A stretch of 64,000 bases of DNA, taken from the NCBI RefSeq assembly GCF_036373705.1, contig NC_089864.1, forward strand, positions 3,935,001 through 3,999,000, given 5' to 3'. Made by a program: the position numbers and the translations under genes. This DNA is from Amia ocellicauda. Its lineage: Eukaryota; Chordata; Actinopteri; Amiiformes; Amiidae. The first letter of the stretch is position 1. The number at the start of each line of letters is the position of its first letter. The notes beneath the pieces were generated by a model that was not told the DNA's origin, ran no database searches, and saw only the letters and a program-made list of their open reading frames with translations. Positions 11,341-23,661 of the stretch are shown here, piece by piece.

Positions 11341-14300
11341 AGACCAGAGTGCCCCTTCGTTTGTTTCAGCCAAGGCTGTGCACGTGCCTGTTTGTAATGA
11401 ACTCAATGTCCTCCCGACCAAATCTAAATCATGCATGAAGTTAATCATTGGTATACTTATTGCATGCCTTTCTAATTTTTTGAAATACATTAAATACATT
11501 GCATAACATATTCAAGATGTATATCTTTTCCCAGTTTCTCTACTTTAGTTACATCACAATATGTCTAAATCCACCCTGAATCCACCCTTCCAGTGGGATC
11601 AAGATTATTATATTTTTGATGCTGAAAATCAGGATAATCTCACCCTTTGAGTTTTGAAAAACACACAAATATTTAAGCTTACTTAAAGATAGGATTGGAT
11701 TATGAATATCAATACCCAAATACCCAATTCTCCAATTTAATCCAATCTGATCACTGAATTCCTATCAGAAAAGTTTTGAAAAACTGGGCCAGAGAGGGAG
11801 CTGAGAGGTAAGCATTAAACAGCTCATAAACCACACAGCTGCATGAAGGGGTAAACATGAGGCTAATGGGTCAAGGTCTCACAGGGAATTATGAGCCTCA
11901 TTGGTCAAGGTCTCAGATGTATAATGGTTGGGTAGATAACAGAGGGGGGTCTCCAGGACCAGGACAGGGAAAGCACCTGTTTATATCTGTTACTTTGTTA
12001 TAGTGTGTTTGTGCTTTTTGAACCACTGTGGAATATTTCACTGTGTCACATTTAGCCCCCACACACATAAACACTGATATGACATTCTGAAGCCAGCTTG
12101 TAAATTGTTGAAGTTCAGTGGGTCTCCAGATGAGTCTGTGGTCGGGTACTTTCATTCTTTCATTCAGTTCATGGTTTTGAACCATTTCCAACTTTTTAGT
12201 GAGTGTAATTTGTAAAGATACCTGCTGTACGTTCACTGCAGCCCCCTGTGTTTGCAAGAATAATATGCAGAGATGTACTTGCACTGCAGCTCCCTGTGGT
12301 AGCAGGGTACTTTTACAAAAGCCCCCTGCTGTACCAGAGCTAGTGTGCTGTACTGCCACCCTTTTGTTACAGCGATAATGTAAGAGCACTTTTCTACTGA
12401 AATACAAACAAGGCCCCATTGTTACAGGACCTACCTTCTGTAATGTGTTTTTAATAAATGTGCCACACAGTAATAACCAGCAGCAGCAACAACATTAATA
12501 TCTGTGCTGTGGACTGGGGTGCTTTCGTGACCTTATGAGCAAAAGAGCGAGAGATCCCACAGAGAGCAGACAGGAGAGGAATTCAGGAGGAGGAGGAATG
12601 CGGGGGGAGGGGGGATCCCAAAATAGTTGGGGGCAGTCCCGGATAGCCGTATCCAAAAACACCCAATGGAGGGAAAGAGAGAGAGACGGAGAATGTCTTT
12701 AACACAATATGCAAACTGTGGCCTACTCAGACTGACAGATTGACACACTTTACATCAAACTGTTGTGAATTTCATCATTTGGACGTGTAATAAACAAGCT
12801 ATTAACAAAGAACTGTAGATGACAACCTCAGTTTAGGGGAACATTATTAATTGTATTATTATTATTATTATTATCATAATCTAGAGGAAATGTCTAAATA
12901 CATTACAATTCCTGAACTGCCACTGATGATGTTGCCAATGCCAAAGCGAAAACAATAACTACAATATTGATCGTGATAATAGTATTGATCATAATAATGA
13001 AATGGATCATGATAGTCGAACTGTAATTAAAACAAGAATCTCTGCCATGAACTTGATATTATGATTGCGTTACCCTATCATTATGTAATTTAGTTCCAAC
13101 TTTTATAGACAGACTACAAAAGAAGAAAAGATGAAGGAGGAAGAGAGAAAGCAATAATAACAAGAAAAAAAAGAGGGGAAAGAAGGTGGATCCTGAGAGA
13201 AACTAGGTATGTAGGGATGTAAACAAGAAACAAGAAATCCAACCAAGATAATACAGTCAGCCTTGTTCTCGGTTGTTGCTACACGCTTTCCCTCTCCAGT
13301 GCGAGCGATTGTGAGGGAAGGCATCACATGGTTTATTATTAACTCACTTTTCTTCGTTTTTTTCCGCAATCCTTTAAAGATTGAGATCAGAGTGGAGGCC
13401 GAGGCCGTGGCTGGAAAGGAAATAAACAGCAAGAAAGTACAAATAACAAGAGAGAGGTGGAAATATGAAAAAAGAACAAAGAGAATGTGAATAAAATAAG
13501 TACACACAGAAAGGGAAAATAGTATAGAAAGATAAGCTTAAATGGACATATATAGATAACGTAATGAGATGGAGAAAGATTTCAATACATCTGAAAAAGT
13601 ATACTAAAACACACAAAACAGGAAAAAGAAGAACAGTAGTAAGAAAGGAAATGACAAACATTTAAGTCACAATAGTATATTTTTGATTTGTGGAAGTATT
13701 CTTGCAAATACCTGGCACCCACACAACCACAGACACGCACACACACCTACACATCATTCGCATACATACACACTCCTGGTTATGACCTAACAAGTCCCAG
13801 CCCCAGCCCAAAACATGTCGCTAAGTGCTGTCTAGTCTGACCAGCTGTTTTGACCAAAATATCATTCCCCCATTTTACTGAGGAGCACCCTGCCCATACT
13901 TCGTAGGCTTATTTCTTTATTTATTTTTAAGGCCGTAATGATCCATTTACTGTGAATATAAAGCCACAAGCAATACAGTCAAACTCAGAAAGCACCGTGT
14001 GTCTGAAACTACAAGCAGGGGGGAAGCAGTAAGTTTCGAACCCTGCCCCATGTGTTTGTGTTGGCTGTTCGGGTAATGCACCCGTCATTTAATCCGCTTG
14101 TTCAGTTTCTTATTTTGTTTTGCTTTTCAGTTTGTTTTCATTTCGTACTTATATAAGGCAAGACGAACTCCACCCCCCATGGCATCAGAAGCAGGCTTGT
14201 AATGATGCTGGGGGGGGGGGGGTTAACAAAAAAATAAACGTATCTTTCCTGAATATAGCGCCCTTATTAGCCCCTATACATCAGGTACAGCAATAGTGAA

Positions 14301-15239
14301 CACTCAGGTGCACAAAACTCCCAGGCAGGAAAATAACTCTCTGGGGTGTCTGAGGTCTAAAGCTGTTGTTACTTGAACTGTGCAAGCTGTCCATTGCAGT
14401 CACTACACTAACCATCCAGGGCCCAGGGACAGTAATCAAGCGTCTCCAGTCAGCGACCTGTTCTAGTGGAAGCATCCATGGTCTTCGGCTTGAGGCACAC
14501 CTACAACAAAAAAACGAATTTAATGTGAATAAAGATCAACTTTTTATTATTTCTATATGACTTACATTATTTTTGAGTGGGAATTATCCAGAAATTCTGT
14601 GGAACCCTCGCTAATGTTTGACGGCACAGATATGAGCCACAGCAGACTGGCAGTAAAACACTGAGCTAGACGAGTTTCTACTAATAAACTATGAGCTAGA
14701 TGGAGTTTCTGCACCCCATACTTCAGATCCAATAACAGCAAGGGGGTCCGTCTTAAGATACATCGGGACACAGGGTTTTCCAATCACTCCACAGACCTGC
14801 CAATGGGAGACTGATCACTGGAAACAGCTGAAATCCCTCACCCCACCGAGTCCTGACTGGAGAGTCGATGGTTAAAAGAGAAAACACCAGTTGACCTTCA
14901 GTGAGCTCACATGTAAACCCCCAAGTTGCTCATCTCTCCCTCTGCGCAGAATTTCCCTGCTCTTCATATCGCCTCAAAACCACTCTCACTTTTGCCTGGC
15001 CTAGCAAGCGACAAGCCATGAACAAGAAAAAGCACCCACCCACCCACCAGTTTAATATCAACTCAATATTAACCCAGTTACGTTAACTGCCCTCAGGTCA
15101 CACCCCATGGGCAACAATTGCTCAGCGGGAACCGCCATACAAGCATGCGAAAGTGCATTGCAGATTGTGCATCATGCTGACAAAAGTATTGACAAGCGAC
15201 CAGCCTACAAAAGACTGTGAATTTACCCACATCTAACTA
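11341..15239. other. Intergenic DNA without recognised genes
   Basis: No coding exon is supported. Notable composition: a short 35-bp duplicated phrase at 11859-11918, an A/G-rich tract at 13110-13660, and a G-run at 14209-14222. Confidence 0.45.
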
Positions 15240-15780
15240 CAGTGCAGTGCTATATAATGTAGAGGAGGACAGTATAGTGAAGTATAGAACAGTACAGTAT
15301 GGTATAGCACCTTCCTTCTCTTTGAGGGGCTGTATCTCTCCACCTGTTGCTAGTGTGTGTGGTTGTGATTGTCTTAGTTGACATGATATCGCTATGATAT
15401 ATACCGTAGTATATATACTACGATATAGAACAGTATAGTATAGGAAAGCAGTGTCGGACAGTATATCAAAGTATGAACAGTACAGCATAGTATGGAATAC
15501 TATACAGTATAGCTCAGTATGGGAGAGTACTGTTTGAAATAATAATAAAAAATAAAAAAACACAAATCAGCCTTTTCTCTAGAATATTAATGCACAATAT
15601 CCCTTTCCTAAATAGAAAATGGCAAGCTAGCCACCCTGTCAGAGCTCCTCCCTGACCCTTTCTGTCATGGGATGGATACGCGATATCATGTCAAATAAGA
15701 CACAATATACCAAGATGACAATCACAACCACACACTAGAAACAGATGGAGAGATACAGCCCCTCAAAGAGAAGGAAGTCC
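15240..15780. repeat. Large imperfect inverted repeat around degenerate TATAG arrays
   Basis: The arm at about 15311-15400 (starts CTTCCTTCTCTTTGAGGGGC) returns in reverse complement at about 15672-15777 (ends GCCCCTCAAAGAGAAGGAAG). One side has a short extra insert of about 17 bases. The roughly 270-bp loop contains degenerate AGTATAG-type repeats. No coding capacity; it may be a decayed foldback or MITE element. Confidence 0.65.
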
Positions 15781-17050
15781 GTTGGCAGAGATGCGACGAT
15801 ATAGAGTGAGTAAGAGCTGTACAGAATATCGTAGTGTAAGGTATAGTCAACCAAAGACCTTACATTAAAATTAGTATAAACGTCACTGCGTATACAACAG
15901 TGCTTCAGACACCGTGGGCTACAGGGAGTATGATAGTACGATGTGTATCCTATATAAAAACAACAACAAATATAGTATATTGCAACATCTAACAGCCAAC
16001 ACCACATCATAACCCAGTGAATCACGATGACACTGCATTAAATTAAAAGTGCAGTAAATACAATCAATCAGAGTAAGCACACATCCAGGTGCAAATCAAA
16101 CAAAAAACAAACTAGTGCAGACATGAGAGAGATTGGTCCCCAGTCTGTGCTAAGGGTGGGGTACTGTAGGACTATGGAGGAGTTACAGTACATTTGTGAA
16201 AGTGCTAACAATGTGTAAGAATGAGGGAGCAGAGCCAAATAAAGTGCATAGCATTGGGCTGCTGCGTTACAGCTACTGTCTGAATGGACATCTTATCTTT
16301 CAGAGAGCGATTATATAAACATGTCCAGAGGTTTTCTGCAACCATGCAAAGGGGACAAAGTTGGGCCGGCTGGTTGCCCAATGGTATCTACACAGAAGAC
16401 TGACGGTGTTGGGGGTTTGCAGTATTAACCACGCTAACCGTAACCTAACACTGTAAATGAACTATAAGAAGCGACAACAAACATGATTTATCCATTCCAA
16501 ATGTAAATAAAAAAAACCATAAACAGCCCACCTACATTCAATTAAGCTCGTTGTTATATTTAACGCTGATATTCTTTGCCTCCCAAATAGACAGAATCTG
16601 GAAAAAACACCATCCGTTTCGGATAAACGTGTTATCTGCATTACTGTCTCGCTTCATCTGACACTTTTCTTTTTTTACAACTACTTTCACAATGCGTCGC
16701 CCGAGCCCTCTACTGGAAACTACTCAAAACACAGTGATAATAATACAAATAAATAACAAAAATTGAAAAAAACATCCGGTACTGCCAAGGATCCTACATT
16801 GCATTTCAACAGAAGCGTCCCTATATGGGTTTCTAGGCAAGAACGCTTGGACCAGAAACGGTTGAGGCAGTATTCATCAACTGAATTGGAAAAAAAACAC
16901 ATGCTGATCGACTTGAGGGTGGACAGCAGAGGAAAGTTCAAAGGAAAAGATAAAGAAAGAAAGAAAGAAAAAAAAAACCCTGCCGCAACGTGACATTGAA
17001 AAAGACCCCACCGCGCTCTTTGATGTGCAGTCTCAGCCCACACCTCAAGG
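15781..17050. other. Upstream region of TNFSF gene 1
   Basis: Degenerate TATAG-type repeats persist to about 15990, followed by ordinary sequence. An A-rich tract at 16740-16990 precedes the promoter candidates. No independent gene seen. Confidence 0.45.
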
Positions 17051-17054
17051 CGCA

Positions 17055-17064
17055 GGGAAATCCC
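17055..17064 (+). promoter_or_regulatory. NF-kappaB-like site upstream of gene 1
   Basis: GGGAAATCCC matches the kappaB consensus GGGRNWYYCC at every position. It lies 166 bases before the chosen ATG and 63 bases before a TATA-like box. Function is inferred; NF-kappaB control is usual for TNF-family ligands. Confidence 0.5.
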
Positions 17065-17126
17065 TTCCAAACGAGACAGATAGCACAGCGAGAGAGAGCA
17101 AAAAGAAGAAGAAAGTGTCATGAATC

Positions 17127-17134
17127 TTATTTAA
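17127..17134 (+). promoter_or_regulatory. TATA-like box, gene 1
   Basis: TTATTTAA lies about 95 bases before the ATG and would place a transcription start near 17155-17165. Weak on its own; supported by the kappaB-like site upstream. Confidence 0.3.
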
Positions 17135-17229
17135 CGAGGCGATCACGTCCCAGCACGCAGCTCCTGCCCGGGTCTCTCCATCTCCTCCTCATCTCTCTCT
17201 CACACACAGGCGGCCGGAGAGGCGTGGCG

Positions 17230-20200
17230 ATGTGGCCCTGTCCGGCCCAGAGGGTGGCCGCGCTGCTGGGGCTGTGGTGCGGCGTGCTGACCGTGGCTGC
17301 CGTGGCTCTGGCTGTGGTCGTCTTCACAGGGCAACACGACGACCAGGCGGGGGTAAGAGTGTGTGGGTGCTTGCACTCACCCTAGATGTATTGTTTGTAG
17401 TTATTGATTTTGCAATAATAATAATGTGTACTACATTCGTGCATTTGTATGCGTGTCTGTGCATTGTAAATACACGTGTTCTTGTAGCACTGGAATTGTG
17501 GCGTGTAAAATTAGTTTGCAATTATTATTATTGTACTATATGCTTTTGTTTGCGCGTTCTTCAACATCTGTTTTAATGCTTTAAGTAGTAATGCAATAAT
17601 AAGAATATTGTTTGGGTGGAAAGTGGAAAGCAGAGCTGGAAATCCAGGTGCTCGGATGAATTGCAGGCGCTCTGCTCGATATAGCAGCTGTGCACGGTGA
17701 CTGCACCTCGAGCTTTTCCGATGCGTTGGCTTCGGCGGGGCTCTCCTTGTGATTTCAACGCACTTTCGTAACAAAGAGATAACAGATTAAGTAATGATGA
17801 ACGATAAACATCCCCACTGATAATAAGTGCTCAGCTGCAGACCTCGCTTTACAGTGCATATCGCAGGGTCTTCTGCACTGTATCAGTGCCAATGTGCCAA
17901 TGACAGCTGCCTTTTTCTTGCTGTTTACGGTACTTTCTCGAAAATCGCTGGTGTAAATCGGTTAACATTTTCCTTTTCTTTTTTCTTTTTTTAGTTTTGT
18001 TTTGTTTCATTATCTATTAAAAACAAAACAAGGCCCTGAAAAGTCCCAAGGATTTTACCTTTTTTTGGCCAGCTGGTCCTTTGCTCTGGTTGGAAATTGA
18101 ATATTGAACGTCAATAAACATACAGTGCAACCGATATCACAGTCAATAAACTCAATCCAAAAACTGCAAAATCCGTATAAACTATACTGATTACACATAA
18201 GACACCGTCGTTACAATCAGCTACAATGTCCATCAAAGACAGTACAGTCAGTATAGGCTGAACAGAATATATAACACATACAGGATATAGCAATCGCAAG
18301 GATGTTAACTACACTGAAACCACTTTTTCAAACACATATGTGTTGCAGCGCCTAAATCTGCGAGAGATTATAACACTTTAAACAGCGAAATCACTGTGCT
18401 TGTAATGTCCCATGTGCAATAGTTCCCAAGTACATAGGGGATGGACCGGTACTGAGGATGTCCAATCCTGATCGCAGGAGATGGAGAGGTATAGCATAGT
18501 ATAGTCTAGTGTCTTATAGCATTGCCTATCATCGTACAGTAAAATAAAACCATAGAGCAGGAAAAAAGCCAAGTGCAATAGTGCATGCAGTGGTCAAACC
18601 AGACAAATGTAAAGTTGTATCTGTGGTAAACGGTCACAATACCGGCACACTGCAAAAAATACAAGTCTTATCAAGCATATTTATCTTGTTTCCAGGTTAA
18701 AGAATCTAACCATCCTTAAAATAAGATACAGTTCCTTAACAAGCAAGATAATAACACTTGTTTCTAAGAACATATGCCTTGAATATGTTGTATTTTGTCT
18801 TGTTCCACTGGCAGATTTTTAAACTTATTTTAAGCAATTCAAGGCATATGTTCTTAGAAACAAGTGTTATTATCTTGCTTGTTAAGGAACTGTATCTTAT
18901 TTTAAGGATGGTTAGATTTTTTTTCCTGGAAACAAGATAAATATACTTGATAAGACTTGTATTTTTGGAAGTGCCGTGTTAGCACTGGGCCGACACTCAC
19001 ACCTGTGTGGGGGCCAACCTTAGGTAATGAAGAAGAATCAGATAATGCAGGTGAATCGGCACATCTAGATAATGACAAAGCCACCTATCTGTCTATCTAT
19101 GAATCATTGACTCAGGGTTGACATAGTAGATTAGCAATGTGAGTGTGTGTACCAGCGTGTATAAGACGATGTGTGCGTAAAGCAGTGTTTTGCATGTCTG
19201 TGCACCAGTGTGAGTGTAGATCAGTGCCTGTGTATATCAGCATGTGTGTGTGGAACGGTGTTTGCGTGTATGTGCGTATGTAACATGTATACGTGTGTGT
19301 GCAGCAGTGTGTAACGGTGTGTGCAGCAGTGTGCATCGGTGTGGAGGTGGTTTTGATTGTGGAGGAGAAATCGCCGTCTCACTCTGACTCAGCCTGCGCT
19401 TTGAAACGGAGCACAAAGCTTTCCCATTCAGCCAAGTCAGACATCTCCTGGACTGGGGCCAGACGATCCGACTACTCTAACACACAGACACCTGTCAGTT
19501 CACCTCTCCACTCCCCTTCCTCTTCCTCCCTCTCTCCCCTGTCCTGTTGTGTGTTTATTAGAGGGCTTATCCTCCATCTCTCTCCGTGTCTGTTACTGTC
19601 TCTCCTCTCCTTTCTGTGTGTATTAGCATCCGGTATATGTGTGTCAAGGACGTCCCTCGCTGTAGAAGAGCTGTCCCCTCGCAGCTTGGGTTCTGGCTAC
19701 ACACAAAAACCGCACATCTCTCATGTCATTTATATAATGTATTACCTTTTCATAAATCACAGTGAAAAGAACAGTTATCCCGGTTAATTATAACATGGCT
19801 AATATAACGTATCTCCGTCTTAAATCACGGTCGGTCCGTGATTGGTGGTGATGGACCCCTGACCACAGCAATTGTGATGATTTTATTTCTTTCAGTTGTG
19901 CGTTACAACACGCTATACACATTTTTCCCCGAACAAACCGAAACAGAAAAGCCAAACAGAAAACACACTGGTCCAGCTGTTAAAGAGCAACAGGAGACTA
20001 CAGCAGGGGATTCTCACAGAAACTCTTCCCTATTTCACAAACCCCTACAGCGGCTTCCGCACGGCGGCGCCTCTTGGATTTTTATGTCGTTTTTTGTTCC
20101 TCCGACCTGTAGCGGGAGGCGGTTTCTTCAAACACAACCCTGACCTTTATTTAACTGTGAAAATAACCGAGAAAGTTTTGTTGGGACACAGGGGACGTGA

Positions 20201-23200
20201 GGGGAGAGAATCTCTTCAGAGCAATTTTGAAACCCAGTAATGGCACGCAAAACTATAGCACTCCGGACACGGCTGATGTGGTGTGCAGTGCACGGGTCCG
20301 AGCCCGGTTCCTGCTCTCTGCAGTCTTGGTTTGCATTTAGAGCATTCTGGTCTGAGAAGCACCTACAATCATTCCCAGCCTCAAGGTCAAGTCACACAAG
20401 AGCAGCTGCATCTCTACAATCTTTACACCGAGGACATTACAGTTGCAAATTCCTCAGCAGAGAAACAACAGCCAGAGCTCACCAGCGAAAGTAAAGATGA
20501 GATTAGGAGTCTGGGTGCGGAAAACAGCGCTTTTTTACAAAGAGAGCTATGGGGGAACAAGCTATCCCAGCCATGTAGTTAAAACTGTCTGAAAACTGAT
20601 TGATACACTGACTGACCCATTGATTTACTTACTGACCGATACATTGACTAATTGATAAACTGATATACCAACTGACTGATACATGTATTGACTGACTGAA
20701 ACCTTAATTTACTTACTGATTGATAGACTAATATATCAACTGACTGATACACGTACTGACACATTGATTTACTTACTGAGACACTGAATAACTGAGATAC
20801 TGACTAATTGATACATAAATATATCAACTGACTAATACACAAACTGACACACTGAATTACTTACTGACTGATTGATACATGTAATAGGTGATACACTGAT
20901 CTACTGATAAACTGACTGACTGATACATGGACTAACCGAATGATAAACCGACTCACAGATTGACCTCACATCGTTACATCAGCTGTTTGATAAAGTGACA
21001 GATACACTGAGTGTACCAGCCAGCTCTCCTGCACACAAACAGTTCAGTGAGCAGGAAAGCCACTGATGAATCCCCCTCTGCCCTGAGTTTAGCAGAAATC
21101 AGTTGCTAAGTAATCTACCCTGTGGCTACTCATTGTAGTCATTAATAGACTTCCCATGGTTTCTAGTGTCAAGAACCACTCATGTCCACTTGTTAACCTG
21201 AATTTAAACATTACAAAGTAACGCATACTTGCGTATCAAATGCAAACAAGTCTTAATTTAACCCAGAATCGTACAGGATCATATTAGCGCCATAAGTATT
21301 GAATTCAAAATAATAATAAAAACATTGTAAACGAGAATAAAAGTTGAAAATGTAACGACAAATTGAGTACAAGTTCAATAATGAATGTTGAGATCAAAAA
21401 TAAAACAATCAAAAGCAAAATGTATAGAACTGCAAACAAAAAGAATATCAAAAGTACAAAACCTAATGAGAGCAGAATACTAATTCATTAATTGAGACCA
21501 TTTCGATCACGCTCTCACCTGGGGTTTCTGCCTTTGGTTACAATACTAGATTATTTGCTTTCAATTTCTTTTTTTCCCAGTTGCGCGTTTTGGGACAATT
21601 TTTCCGTGAAGGTGTGGTTTAGAGGAAGGCGTATATCTGGGGTGGCTAACCCTGGTCCTGGAGAGCCGCAGGGTCTACAGGCTTTTGTTCTATCCAGATC
21701 GTTAACTGCTTAATTGAACCAATCATATCCATTGGGTACCCATTGATTGGTAATTTAGAGAGACCTGGAAATCCTGCAGGATTGCAGCTCTCCAGGACCA
21801 GGGTTAGTCACGCCTGGCATAGATCATGGCTCTCCATTGGTCCACTAAAATCTTTTACTATACTTTACCACAGATTGTTTCTATATGACTGAGTGGGGTT
21901 CAGAATTTAATTTTAAACAAAGCATGTTTTTTCCCAATTCAGCAAATGCATATCCATGACAAAACTGATGCACTTCTGATGTGTACAATATATAAAGTAC
22001 AAAGTTGCTGCCAATAAGTAGCACGGTCAGAGGTTATAAAGGTTAAATTAGTGATCGCTTTTTTTGCTTTATATCAAACTCCCACCTGGCCACCCCTGAG
22101 CCCTGTCACAGTCTGCATTGATCATAACCCCAGACTCTCTGCTTCTTCCAGGCGCAGGGGAGGAATCCTGGAATAGCAGGTGAGAGAGTGACTGATCACA
22201 GTTAAAGCCTTTTCAAAGACCTGGATAATAAAACGGAAAATAAATCTCAGTACTTCCCAGCCATGCCCTTGGAGGAAACCCTTTGTCTCCTGGCTTCCAT
22301 TACAGCCCCAGGTGTTGTTGCCCCCTACTGGCCTGACCCATGTCCACCTGTTTCAGAGCTGAAAAGCAACTGACAGGTTAAAGTCCGAAAGTCACTATGT
22401 GAACAATTAAGAGCTCAGTTTTCATGACGAGCAGCAGACACAGGGCTGGCATCACAGTGTACCTGAATGGTACAGCCACCCAGAGCCTCACATCTGTACC
22501 GAGGAATCCTGGGAAATGTAGTGCTTGACATGCATGTGTTTGCTTGCATGTACATGTATGTATGTGCATGTTTGCATCCATGTATGTACAGCAGGTGTGT
22601 GTGAATGTAAGTGTATACTGTGTATGTATGTATTTACAGTATATGTGTGTGTCTAATTATTTCAAGTTACAGGAGTAAAGGTTTGTACTAATGCTGCTCT
22701 GTTCTTTCTGCACAGACGCTATCGTTGGCCAGCACAGTGAACCATCTGGTGGGTAAAGGGTCTCGCCTCCATGTTTTATTAAGCTATGTAGTATAGGACA
22801 GTACAATTTGGTCATGCTGTGTTGCTGTAGGTTTTGTGTCCATGCTTGTGCTTGAGTCGCTCAGACGGATTGTTGTGTTGCTCAAGTGTGTGAAGAGATC
22901 ACTGTCTTCCTGGTTGCAGGTGGAGACCCCTCTTCCTCCCCATCCCCCCCTCCCTGGCTTCCGTCAATCAAGGCACCCAAACACAGAAAAGGTTACTGAT
23001 GATCAGGGTCTCCAAAAACACTTGGGGGCGGGGGGGTACAGGGGAGGGACAGGGAGAAAGCAAGAAAGTGGATGGGGGGAGGAAGGAAGCGGAGAGGTGG
23101 GAGAAGGAAGGGATTGAGAAAGAGATGGAAACGCAGGGAGCAAGGGAGGGAGGGAGACAGTGGGACAGTGCTGGAGGAAGAGGAGTAAAAGGGAGAGAGA

Positions 23201-23616
23201 TGGTTGATGGTAGAGAGGGAGAGGGTGAGAGAAAAATATGCTGTTTTGATTTTCTAAAAGATGTTTGTATTGTTTCCTGCAGGGGAACATTCAAGCCCCT
23301 GCCCCCTGCAAGCACAGAGTGAGTCACCGACCGACAACACGGTGTACTACACTTCCTATGGTGCCTCTCGGTGCCACACTGAGATCTCATGGGAATTGTA
23401 GTCCCCTATTTCTGGTCCAACACACACACACACACACAGTGACTGAGTGCATTGAGGTGAGAGGGACACAGTGCCCATAAACAGAGATTCACACAGCCAG
23501 GCAGAGAGACACACATATATACACACACTACTACATACACAACAAATACTGTTTCCCAAACCATAGACATTCAAAGGTCACATTAAGACACCTAAACAGC
23601 TGCTCTGTTCTGACGC

Positions 23617-23661
<45 letters not shown>

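Noticed and set aside
16990..17229. Upstream in-frame start for gene 1 giving an 80-residue N-terminal extension
   Set aside because: It covers the kappaB and TATA-like sites and an acceptor-like sequence. The ATG at 17230 gives a normal short tail before the membrane segment.
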